Below are positions 17,033 through 25,043 of a DNA stretch of 37,520 bases, one piece after another. Under the pieces are notes generated by a model that was given only the letters and a program-made list of their open reading frames with translations, ran no database searches and was not told the origin of the DNA. How positions within the stretch are numbered: the stretch's first letter is position 1; every line of letters starts with the position of its first letter. The translations under genes and the position numbers were made by a program. Source of the DNA: Acidobacteriaceae bacterium (GTDB lineage Bacteria; Acidobacteriota; Terriglobia; Terriglobales; Acidobacteriaceae); assembly GCA_025462785.1 (NCBI GenBank), contig JAOAPG010000149.1, positions 1 through 37,520 of the forward strand, in the 5' to 3' direction.

Positions 17033-18042
17033 ATCTTGGAATTGGCTATGGGTCTGCCACAGATTTTATGGCGGACCACACTAACTTCCCCGAGCGGCTT
17101 TTTTATTGCCGCCTGGACGAACAGCCGGATCACCTCGTTCCGGAACGCTACCTCCAGGACGAGCCACGGGAGGATTCGGCTGAGCGTCCGCTCTTTGTAA
17201 ATCCTCAATTTCAGTTCGCTCGAAATGGATTGCCAGATTCGCTGCAGCACCTCGCTCCATCGTTGGACAATTTTGACCTTCGAGGAGACGTTATCTGGAT
17301 CAAAGCGATCGGCAGCCGGGCTGCCCTTCCCTTCTGGGTAGAACCTGAATTTATGTCAATAATGGCGGGAATGCGCCCGGGCAATCAAGCTCCAACCGCG
17401 CTCTCCCCCGAACGCAGGCGAGTCCTCGCGATGGCAGGGGTACTGGTTCCGCCCGATTACGACTCAGCGAGGCGAAGGCACTGGGAGACTGACATCGAGC
17501 TTTGTGCAACGAAATTCTCTCAGCGAAAATATGTCCCCATCGGTCGCCTTATCCATCCTTTTCACATCTCGGCCCTGCGTCGTTATTATCGACTACTGAT
17601 CCGTCGGGGCAGGCTGAAATTAGGAGACTCTCAAACAGCACGCCGATATGGCGCACAGAACGAAAGCGTGTCGCGGTTTTTTCATCAACAACTAACACCA
17701 ACCGTAAGCGCGATCGTCGGGCAGCCGGTGAAGCCGTCTTATACCTATCTCGGTTCTTACCAGAGCGGGGCCAACCTCGAGATTCATACTGACCGCGAAC
17801 AATGTGAATTCAGCATCACCTTTTGCTTAGATTTTTCCCCTGAACCGCGTCACGAAACGCCTTGGCCTATACATCTGCACACCAGCAAAGGAAAAGCGAC
17901 CGTCTTTCAGGGCCTCGGCGACTCGCTAATCTATTGTGGTGGAGAAATCCCGCACTCCCGAGACGTTTTGCCCCCAGGCTATACATCTACCTCGATTTTC
18001 TTCCACTATGTGCGAGAAAGCTTCCAAGGGAGACTGGACTAG
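17017..18042 (+). CDS. Second 2-oxoglutarate/Fe(II) oxygenase-like protein
   Basis: 341 residues. The C-terminal part (about 200-335) has the order expected for a 2OG oxygenase barrel: TYLGSYQSGANLEIHTD (His257, Asp259), FSITFCLDF, then GDSLIYCGGEIPHSRD (His313) and a basic residue (Arg315) near the end. The N-terminal 200 residues are unlike the usual enzyme. A stretch at 104-146 with SPERRRVLAMAGVLVP resembles a small winged-helix pattern, which is speculative. ATG 17017 lies within the 3' end of the upstream oxygenase gene, without its own SD, so translation is coupled. An internal ATG at 17068 is an alternative. No family name is assigned. Confidence 0.72.
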   Translation: MASSLDLGIGYGSATDFMADHTNFPERLFYCRLDEQPDHLVPERYLQDEPREDSAERPLFVNPQFQFARNGLPDSLQHLAPSLDNFDLRGDVIWIKAIGSRAALPFWVEPEFMSIMAGMRPGNQAPTALSPERRRVLAMAGVLVPPDYDSARRRHWETDIELCATKFSQRKYVPIGRLIHPFHISALRRYYRLLIRRGRLKLGDSQTARRYGAQNESVSRFFHQQLTPTVSAIVGQPVKPSYTYLGSYQSGANLEIHTDREQCEFSITFCLDFSPEPRHETPWPIHLHTSKGKATVFQGLGDSLIYCGGEIPHSRDVLPPGYTSTSIFFHYVRESFQGRLD

Positions 18043-18083
18043 AGCGGGAGCCGGCTGAATTTGATTAACTAGTCAACCAACAT

Positions 18084-20642
18084 CTATTTCAATCCAGACG
18101 CGACATACAAAACCGAAAGCGTTTGGTAGTAGCTATAGGCAAACTGTGATCCATCCTGCGTACTGACTACAGGGCCAATCGAAACAACGCCGGCCCGGTC
18201 CGCAGGGACCAGCTCGCGCAGCAAGTCTTTCCTTCCAGTCGCAATCTCCAGCCGATAAATTTTGAGCGGAACTTCTCCGGATCTATAAATATAAACAGCT
18301 TTACTATCCGCGGACCAATCGGCGACAGAATAGCTCGTATCCACACCCGTTACCGTAACGCTCTGGCCACCATCGACCGGAAACAAAACAACTCCGTCTT
18401 TCCCTCGTGCCCCAGCAAGATACTTCCCGTCAGGGGATGGCATCATGGCCGAGATACCTTCCGGAGTTACCGCGCGCAGCGCGCCTCCAGAAATATCAGT
18501 AATGTAGCTGCGGATCGATTTGCCCGGCTCGCTTCCAACCACCACAACCCGCTTTCCGTCCGGCAAGAATCGCGCTGCCCCATTCAGCAGATGCTCGAGT
18601 CCCGGCAATGGCAATTCGCGGGGTTGCCCCGTCCCGACCGGGAACAAGGTCAGGTGCTCCAGTGTCCCCGTGAATACGGATGCGGCCCATTTGCCATCTG
18701 GAGACAATCCTCCTGCGGTACCCTCGCCAAGTCGTATCGGAGGTGAACCATCGGTTTTGCGGATACCCACGGCGTAATGCGGTCCAGTAGGCTGGCCACT
18801 CTCTTCAAACAAAACCCATCGCCCATCCTCCGAAACATCTTTCGCTTCCGTCCAGTCATACCAGGAAAGTTCTTGCGTCTGCCGCTTCTCTTTCCCGGAC
18901 CATTCCATTGCCAAGCGTTCATTATCAACAGTGAAGAGAACGCGTCCGTCCGCGGCAATATCCTGCAACGTGATTCCCCCCGGAACGCCCAGGACTTGTC
19001 GTCGCTTTCCCGAGGAGTTGACAGCCCACAACTCACGATCATTGCCGTTCTCGACAGCGGTGAACCACACCTCGTCTCCCTTAGGCGACCAGGCTAATCC
19101 ATCTTCTGAATCCCATCCGGACGACAGTGTCGTGCGATGGCCAGCCGTGTCTGTGATGCAAACTGAGCCGCGATCATCCGAGGCTTCAGGATGATCCATG
19201 TAAGCGATTCTGTCTCCTTGGGGAGAAATACGAATATGACTGATCGTTCCTGTCGTCTCGTAGAGCACGTTTCCAATTGGATATTCCAGGCGGATCCGGC
19301 CCGGAACATGGTGCACCACCGCCAGCTTTCCATCCGGACTCCAGTCTGCCCAACGCACGTCTTCGAGTATTTCGCGTGGAGCGCCACCTGCTACAGGTTC
19401 GCTGGCCAATGTTCCATTTACAAAATCCAAATGTCCGCCGTGCATCCCATTCACAGAAAGAGCCAATTCATTAGTGCGGGACAGGGCTAGCAAGTCTGCT
19501 GAGGATATTCCCAGCGGATGCGCGAGGGGAGCGTTGGCCAGGGTGGAGTAAATTTCGAGAGCCCGTCCATTCCAAGACGCGCCATAAATGATGCTGCCCC
19601 CATCTGGTGTAAAACGGGCCGAATAGATTGTGCCTCGCTGGAAAGTCAGGCGGCTGTACACCGGGGCCGAGGCAGATTTGAGACGCTCTCCCAGGAAAAA
19701 GCCGGCACACCCCAGGACCAACACCGCTGCAACCCACGGTAACGATTTTCGCCATGGCACTATCCCGCCGCGAAACGCAACTACAGGTTTGCTTGCCGTA
19801 ACATCCGACACAGTACTCAGCGCGAAAACTAATTCCCGGGCTGACTGAAAGCGTTCCTCTGGTTCTTTCTGAAGACAATGTTGAACAATGCGTTCGAAGG
19901 CGATCGGAATGCTCCGCCTGAGCAAAATCATTTGCTGCGGCTCTTCTCGCAGCACGGCCATCATTGTGTCGGCTTCCGTTTCGCCGGAAAAAGCTCGCCT
20001 GCCAGTTAACATTTCATACAGAATCACGCCGAGTCCAAAGATGTCGGTGCGGTGATCAACCGTTTTGCCGCGAAGCTGTTCCGGAGACATGTATGCGACC
20101 GTGCCCATAACCGAACCACTCTTCGTCTGGGTTGTCATACTGGCTGCCGACTGCTCTTGGTTTTTGTCGATTGTGGTTAATTTCGCAATGCCAAAATCCA
20201 GAATTTTTACGCGCCCGTCGTGGGTGACGAACAGGTTCTCCGGCTTCAGGTCACGGTGGATAATGCCCTTTTCGTGAGCTGCGACTAAACCACGTGCAAT
20301 TTGTGAGGAATAGTCAGTGACATGACGGATGGGTAACGCTCCAGTCATTAGTTTCTGCCGGAGCGTTTGGCCTTCGAGCAATTCCGAGACAATATAGGGC
20401 GCGCCGTTATGCAAACCGGTGTCAAAAATGGCCACAATGTTAGGGTGATTCAGGGCAGCGGCCGCGCGTGCCTCCTGCTCAAACCGGCGCAGGCGGTCTT
20501 TGTCATTAGCTAGAGAGGCTTTTAGAACTTTGATGGCTACTTCCCGGCCAAGGCGATCGTCGCTTGCGCGGTAGACTTCGCCCATCCCGCCAGCGCCGAT
20601 TTTTTCCAGTACTCGATAGTGCCCTAAAACTTCGCCAATCAT
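18084..20642 (-). CDS. Membrane Ser/Thr protein kinase with C-terminal TolB/WD40-like propeller
   Basis: About 852 residues. The kinase domain (about 10-275) is complete: GAGGMGEVY (16-24), the ATP lysine Lys38 in VAIKVLK, HRDLKPEN (catalytic Asp131), DFG (149-151) and MSPEQLRG. One transmembrane helix lies at about 301-317. The outer part holds repeated WD40-like/PD40 strands such as SPDGKWAA, SPKGDEVWF and ADWSADSKAVY, forming a propeller. This layout is very common in Acidobacteria. The frame opens at a TTG at 20702, but ATG 20642 (MIGEVLGHYRVLEKIG) matches the family start. Ligand and targets are unknown. Confidence 0.9.
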   Translation of the reverse strand: MIGEVLGHYRVLEKIGAGGMGEVYRASDDRLGREVAIKVLKASLANDKDRLRRFEQEARAAAALNHPNIVAIFDTGLHNGAPYIVSELLEGQTLRQKLMTGALPIRHVTDYSSQIARGLVAAHEKGIIHRDLKPENLFVTHDGRVKILDFGIAKLTTIDKNQEQSAASMTTQTKSGSVMGTVAYMSPEQLRGKTVDHRTDIFGLGVILYEMLTGRRAFSGETEADTMMAVLREEPQQMILLRRSIPIAFERIVQHCLQKEPEERFQSARELVFALSTVSDVTASKPVVAFRGGIVPWRKSLPWVAAVLVLGCAGFFLGERLKSASAPVYSRLTFQRGTIYSARFTPDGGSIIYGASWNGRALEIYSTLANAPLAHPLGISSADLLALSRTNELALSVNGMHGGHLDFVNGTLASEPVAGGAPREILEDVRWADWSPDGKLAVVHHVPGRIRLEYPIGNVLYETTGTISHIRISPQGDRIAYMDHPEASDDRGSVCITDTAGHRTTLSSGWDSEDGLAWSPKGDEVWFTAVENGNDRELWAVNSSGKRRQVLGVPGGITLQDIAADGRVLFTVDNERLAMEWSGKEKRQTQELSWYDWTEAKDVSEDGRWVLFEESGQPTGPHYAVGIRKTDGSPPIRLGEGTAGGLSPDGKWAASVFTGTLEHLTLFPVGTGQPRELPLPGLEHLLNGAARFLPDGKRVVVVGSEPGKSIRSYITDISGGALRAVTPEGISAMMPSPDGKYLAGARGKDGVVLFPVDGGQSVTVTGVDTSYSVADWSADSKAVYIYRSGEVPLKIYRLEIATGRKDLLRELVPADRAGVVSIGPVVSTQDGSQFAYSYYQTLSVLYVASGLK

Positions 20643-20979
20643 TGTGGGAGCAAGCAAGCCAGTAAGTGCGGATATGTTATGAGTGACACTCTGGCAAGTC
20701 AATTAATTTAACCATGGACGATTCCGCCGCAACGGGCTTCCCAGAAAGGATTACAAATAATTACAATCCAATGTGCGTTTAGAAATGGCTCCCGCGCAAG
20801 CTTAGCGGCGCACTTATGCGCTGCAGTCAGGTCCTACTAATGTTGCCGGTCATCAAATTCTCAACAGGTTGCTGAGTGACAGAACGCATCTCACTCTAAT
20901 AGCGAACATCCCAGAAAACGGAACTGCTATATTGCCTGTTACTCTACAACACTGGATGAAAGTTGGTTAGCGCCCACTA
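20643..20979. other. Intergenic region between kinase and outer-membrane protein genes
   Basis: About 337 bases between divergent genes, so both promoters should be here. A short direct repeat ATTACAAATAATTACAAT lies near 20750. No RNA gene or convincing promoter pair was identified. Confidence 0.4.
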
Positions 20980-21555
20980 ATGCCTAATATTCGACTGCTC
21001 AGCCGTTTCTCCAAGAACATTTTTAAGTTGGTAATTTCGCTTGCTCCTGCGCTGTCCTGCTTGCCTGCATCAGCTCAGCACGCGCCCGAGCTGGAACTGT
21101 TTGGTGGCTACTCGTATTTGCGATTTGACAGCAAGCCATTGGGCTATCCGAGCAATTCCAATCTGAATGGATGGAATGGATCCCTGACGGCTCCCCATCT
21201 TTACCGCGAACTCGGTCTCGTGGTTGACGTTAGCGGTCACTACGGATCAGGTTTCAGGGAATACAACTTCATGGTGGGACCCCAAGTTACAACTGATTTC
21301 CGAGGTTACACGGTGTTTGGACGGTTCTTGTATGGCAGAGCAAGAGATCGCGTGGAAATCAATGGACAATCACCTGTTGGACTTTCCAGCCTAGGGCGTG
21401 CGATAGCGGTGGGTGGCGGCGTTGAGAAAAGCCTCTCCGCCAAGCTTTCATACCGAATCGTTCAGGTGGACTATATAAATGCGAGTACATTGGGACAAAC
21501 CCAAGGCAATATACGTGTCTCGACTGGCTTTGTATTTCGATTTGGCGGCAAATGA
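20980..21555 (+). CDS. Outer-membrane beta-barrel protein
   Basis: 191 residues. A signal peptide (LVISLAPALSCLPASAQ, cleavage after the Ala-rich end) is followed by alternating strands with aromatic ends: LELFGGYSYLRF, ELGLVVDVSGHYG, YTVFGRFLYGRAR, GIVEKS-type turns, and YRIVQVDYI. The protein ends VSTGFVFRFGGK, close to the C-terminal strand pattern of small OmpA-like/OmpW-like porins. Proteins of this size with a GGYSYLR start are frequent in Acidobacteria. It lies 52 bases before a lipoprotein gene on the same strand. Confidence 0.75.
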   Translation: MPNIRLLSRFSKNIFKLVISLAPALSCLPASAQHAPELELFGGYSYLRFDSKPLGYPSNSNLNGWNGSLTAPHLYRELGLVVDVSGHYGSGFREYNFMVGPQVTTDFRGYTVFGRFLYGRARDRVEINGQSPVGLSSLGRAIAVGGGVEKSLSAKLSYRIVQVDYINASTLGQTQGNIRVSTGFVFRFGGK

Positions 21556-21607
21556 GCGGCAAACTCTGCGGCGGACGAAATTCCTAAACTTTCTGAAGAG
21601 GTTTGAT

Positions 21608-22738
21608 ATGCAAGCCAAAGCTGTAGCCCTGTTTTCCGCGTGCTTAATGCTTGCGGGTCTTTCCGGATGCGGTTCGTCTTCATCCTCGTCCACCACAGCT
21701 CCAGCGGGTTCGCATCTTGCGTACGTTACCGCCGGGACAGGGATCTCGGCGTTTCGTGTTGATAATCGGTCTGGAAGTTTCACTTCTGTCGTAGGATCGC
21801 CATTTTCTTTCCCGATTTCACCCAGCTCGCCCAACAACTTCACCTCGCCTACGGCAGTGAATGTGCATCCCTCGAAAAAGTTCGCCTATGCCCTAAATCA
21901 GGCTCAGAATGACATTTCACTTTTCCAAATTGACAGCAATTCCGGAGCGCTCTCTGAAGTTCTTCCTCGCACCTCAACGGGTATTTCCCCTTCTTCCATG
22001 AGCATGACCGCCGGCGGCGACTTCCTGTTTGTGACGAATTTTTCGTCCGACACTATTTCCGTATTCTCGGTAAATTCCGGAAGCGGCGCCCTCACGGAAA
22101 TTTCCGGATCTCCTTTCGCCGCCAGCTTAAATCCAAGCAAAATCATGGTCTCCCCAAGCGGAAAATTCTTATACGTTCTGAATCCCAACCTTACTGCGAT
22201 CTCCGCTTACGCCATTGCCTCAGGTGCAGGTACGTTGACGCCAGTGTCTGGCTCTCCATTTGTTATCGGGGGTGCGCCTCGTTCATTCGCTATCGATCCT
22301 GCCGAGCACTTCATGTATGTAACTGATGTAAACGCCAACACTGTCTCGGCGTACAGCATAAATTCAAGTACTGGGGCACTTACGTTTGTCCAAAACTCCA
22401 CCATAGCGACAGGAACAACCCCTGTCCAAGTCCTTGTTCACTCCTCGGGAACCTTTTTGTACGTTGCCAATACTGCCTCCAGCAATATTTCGGAGTACAA
22501 GCTCGACTCGGCTACCGGCATACCCGCCGTGAACACGAATTCAGCCACAATTACGGGAGGCGCTGGCGCTTCCTTCATGTTGAACGATTCCACGTCAGGG
22601 AATTATGTTTTCGTAGGCAGCGGAAACACTGGGACAATCGGCGAATTCTCCGTGAATCTCACAACCGGTGTTTTGACCACCACCTCAAATGGCCCATCGA
22701 CAGGCGCGGGTTCAAACTCAATGTTTCTTACCAAGTAA
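21608..22738 (+). CDS. Beta-propeller lipoprotein (YVTN / 6-phosphogluconolactonase-like)
   Basis: 376 residues. The signal peptide has a clear lipobox, LAGLSGC, followed by a Ser/Thr run. The mature part is made of propeller blades of about 45-50 residues with the repeated themes GSPF, FLYVxN and ISAYxI or ISVFSV, for example GKFLYVLNPNLTAISAYAI and GTFLYVANTASSNISEYKL. This fits the PF10282 lactonase-like fold, but no catalytic role can be shown. It is probably an envelope-anchored binding protein. ATG 21608 is preferred because GAGGTTTGAT precedes it; the frame itself opens at 21479. Confidence 0.85.
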   Translation: MQAKAVALFSACLMLAGLSGCGSSSSSSTTAPAGSHLAYVTAGTGISAFRVDNRSGSFTSVVGSPFSFPISPSSPNNFTSPTAVNVHPSKKFAYALNQAQNDISLFQIDSNSGALSEVLPRTSTGISPSSMSMTAGGDFLFVTNFSSDTISVFSVNSGSGALTEISGSPFAASLNPSKIMVSPSGKFLYVLNPNLTAISAYAIASGAGTLTPVSGSPFVIGGAPRSFAIDPAEHFMYVTDVNANTVSAYSINSSTGALTFVQNSTIATGTTPVQVLVHSSGTFLYVANTASSNISEYKLDSATGIPAVNTNSATITGGAGASFMLNDSTSGNYVFVGSGNTGTIGEFSVNLTTGVLTTTSNGPSTGAGSNSMFLTK

Positions 22739-22773
22739 ACTTGGGTCACTTAAGTTGAGCTATAACATTTCTC

Positions 22774-23781
22774 ATGGTCAATTTTGGCATCCTCGGTTTC
22801 GGACTGCATGCGGTCAAGCGACTCATGCCGGGCTTCGCGCTGGCTAAGAACTGCCGGGTGATGGGTCTCTCTCGGCGTGATATGGCGAAAGCGAAAGAGT
22901 CTGCGCGTCAATTCGACATTCCGCTAGCTTTTGATTCAGCGAAGGACTTATGCCGTTCACCCCAAGTTGACGCGATTTTCGTAACGACTCCAAACGCTTG
23001 CCACTTGCAAGACGTGCTTACGGCCATTGACTCGGGTAAACCTGTACTCTGCGAGAAGCCAATGGGAGTAAATGCCGACCAGTGTCGGCAGATGGTCGAG
23101 GCTGGTCGGAAAGCGAATGTGTTGCTAGGAATCGCGCAAATATTCCGTTTTGAAGAAAGCACAGCTCGACTTCGGGATCGCATCGCCGCAGGAGAAATCG
23201 GCAAACCCATATTCGCCCGTTCTGAATTTTCGTTTCCAGGAAAAGCGGATCACGCACGCAAGTGGCTGTACGATCCGAAGGTCGCGGGAGGAGGACCAAT
23301 AGCTGACGTCGGCGTGCACTCAATCGATGCCCTGCGTTTCATTCTGCAAGACGAGGTTCTACGGGTAAGCGCCAGGGCTATGTCGGATGACGTCTCCGGA
23401 GATCTTGAGGCTGCGGCAGTGCTGACTTTGGAATTTTCGCGAGGCACGATTGCGTCGGTCTTGGTTTCATTCCGCGCTGAATATCGCACACCGCTCGAAT
23501 TCGTGGGCGAAAGCGGAGTCCTGCGGGCCGACAATGGATTCAACGTCGAGAGGCCAATCAAGCTGGAACTGCGCCGAGGTTGGGATGTGGTCGAAACCGA
23601 GACAGTGTCGAATTCCTTAGCCTATGCGCGGCAAGTTGACTCTTTTGCGGCTGCAGTTGAAGGCAAAGAGAAGTTCCCTGTTCTCGGAGAAGAAGGCTGG
23701 CAAAATCAGGAGATTATCGATGCAGCCTACAAAAGCATTAAAAACCGCAAAGCAGAAGACGTTCCTAACGTATTCGCATGA
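22774..23781 (+). CDS. Gfo/Idh/MocA family oxidoreductase
   Basis: 335 residues. The N-terminal Rossmann domain (1-120) starts VNFGILGFGLHAVKRLMPGF and includes AIFVTTPNACH and the family motif CEKPMG. The C-terminal alpha/beta domain (125-320) has GGGPIADVGVHSIDALRF, with the usual catalytic-region Asp/His. Members oxidise or reduce sugars, inositols or related compounds with NAD(P). The substrate is not visible. It is 35 bases downstream of the propeller lipoprotein and convergent with the next gene. Confidence 0.88.
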   Translation: MVNFGILGFGLHAVKRLMPGFALAKNCRVMGLSRRDMAKAKESARQFDIPLAFDSAKDLCRSPQVDAIFVTTPNACHLQDVLTAIDSGKPVLCEKPMGVNADQCRQMVEAGRKANVLLGIAQIFRFEESTARLRDRIAAGEIGKPIFARSEFSFPGKADHARKWLYDPKVAGGGPIADVGVHSIDALRFILQDEVLRVSARAMSDDVSGDLEAAAVLTLEFSRGTIASVLVSFRAEYRTPLEFVGESGVLRADNGFNVERPIKLELRRGWDVVETETVSNSLAYARQVDSFAAAVEGKEKFPVLGEEGWQNQEIIDAAYKSIKNRKAEDVPNVFA

Positions 23782-23845
23782 GGAATGAAGCTGGCCACAG
23801 CAAGATGAAAATATTGGAACGTTTTAATCGCCGGAGTTTCGAAGA

Positions 23846-24403
23846 TTAGAAGTGCGCAGGCGCTCTGTCTCGGAGACTTCGCACCATCAGCCAAATCACA
23901 ATACCCAACATTCCCGCCCAACCTAGCAGTCTAACTACGGAAGCAATCGATGTGTCATATGGCAATACACCCAAACTGGAGAACATCGTATTCCAATCGT
24001 GCTCGGCAAAGTCGGGATCTCCAACCGTGACCAGCGGCAACGCCATAGCCCGCGCATCCGCCATGTATGTTGCGGTGTATAACCAGTTTTCGAAAAAGAA
24101 AAATGTACAGAATACAAATGCGGTGGTCTGGCGCTCCCTAAGGAAATAGGCTGCCAACAGTGCAGGCACCAGCCATTGCAGAATGGTCCCTCCCCAAAGT
24201 CCGAGCGTAGCCCCGAGCCAGCCGAATAGGAGATGACCACCTTCGTGCACAACCAAGTTCACAAAATCAATCAAAAGAAAATCGCCATGCTTCTGGAAGG
24301 CATACAGGAGAAAAGCTGCATAAAACGTGAGCCACGCGATAAGAGCTGGCATCGGAACGCGACGCCATGGCCGTTCAGCAAATGCCAGTAATTGCGTAGT
24401 CAT
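23846..24403 (-). CDS. Small HExxH membrane protein (M50-like candidate)
   Basis: 185 residues with about five hydrophobic segments. VNLVVHEGGHLLFGWLG (His53, Glu54, His57) has the HExxH zinc-protease pattern inside a membrane helix, as in site-2/M50 type proteases. The second metal-binding motif of M50 (LDG or NxxPxxxxDG) is not obvious, so it may be an inactive relative. Its C-terminal helix ends in RSLRDRAPAHF. It is convergent with the oxidoreductase gene. Function unknown. Confidence 0.6.
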   Translation of the reverse strand: MTTQLLAFAERPWRRVPMPALIAWLTFYAAFLLYAFQKHGDFLLIDFVNLVVHEGGHLLFGWLGATLGLWGGTILQWLVPALLAAYFLRERQTTAFVFCTFFFFENWLYTATYMADARAMALPLVTVGDPDFAEHDWNTMFSSLGVLPYDTSIASVVRLLGWAGMLGIVIWLMVRSLRDRAPAHF

Positions 24404-24551
24404 AGATGGAGATTCTAGGTTCCTATTGGCATGGGAAGAAGATTACGCCAGTGCACCCGGAGGCTCCCGAGGCGATCGCTTTGCTGGACCTCCTACATGT
24501 GTTCTGACCGTATAATGATCCGCGGCAGGATTTGCCAACGCCGCGAGAATC

Positions 24552-25043
24552 ATGAAATCTCGTCAACTGCTGATAATTGCCGGGCTCTTACTGCTGGTCC
24601 TTGCCGCCATTGCGGGGCTTATGCTGACCCGCGAATCAGCGCAGCCTGCATTGTCGAAAGCTTCAAAGAAATCCGTAAAGCCACCTCCGGTAGATGAAAA
24701 ACCACCGCAGACTGCACGGAGTCTTGCGCCTAGCGCAGCAACACCCCAGGAGCGGCGTTTCGCGCAAGAAGCGGAGCGAGTGAGTGACCACGAAGTCGAT
24801 CTCGCCTTTGCGCAAGCGTTACGAGACGCTGGAAATAAAGTCGATCAAGCCTCGCCTCAAAATCGCGAACTCTTTGATCGCCTGAGCAAAGCCGAAGCTG
24901 GAGTTGCGAAAGACCAAGCGCGCCTTGACGAATTGAAGAACAAGTCGACGCGGCAACTGGAGACCGCAAGGACAACCTCCAACAACAGCTTGAGCTACTG
25001 CAGGTACAGGTGGAACTTGACGGAGATGAAGTCAGCGATGTGA
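24552..25043 (+). CDS. MscS-type channel gene, 5' part (frame broken)
   Basis: 163 residues as read. The N-terminus is a signal-anchor (LLIIAGLLLLVLAAIAGLML), then a Pro/Lys-rich segment and a charged helical region (RFAQEAERVSDHEVDLAFA; AEAGVAKDQARLDELKNK). After about residue 133 the composition changes to a Ser/Tyr/Arg-rich tail ending SAM, which looks like out-of-frame sequence. The overlapping frame continues the charged coiled coil (EEQVDAATGDRKDNLQQQ) into the channel gene. So this is most likely the first part of one protein, split by a one-base loss near 24926-24960. Confidence 0.7.
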   Translation: MKSRQLLIIAGLLLLVLAAIAGLMLTRESAQPALSKASKKSVKPPPVDEKPPQTARSLAPSAATPQERRFAQEAERVSDHEVDLAFAQALRDAGNKVDQASPQNRELFDRLSKAEAGVAKDQARLDELKNKSTRQLETARTTSNNSLSYCRYRWNLTEMKSAM

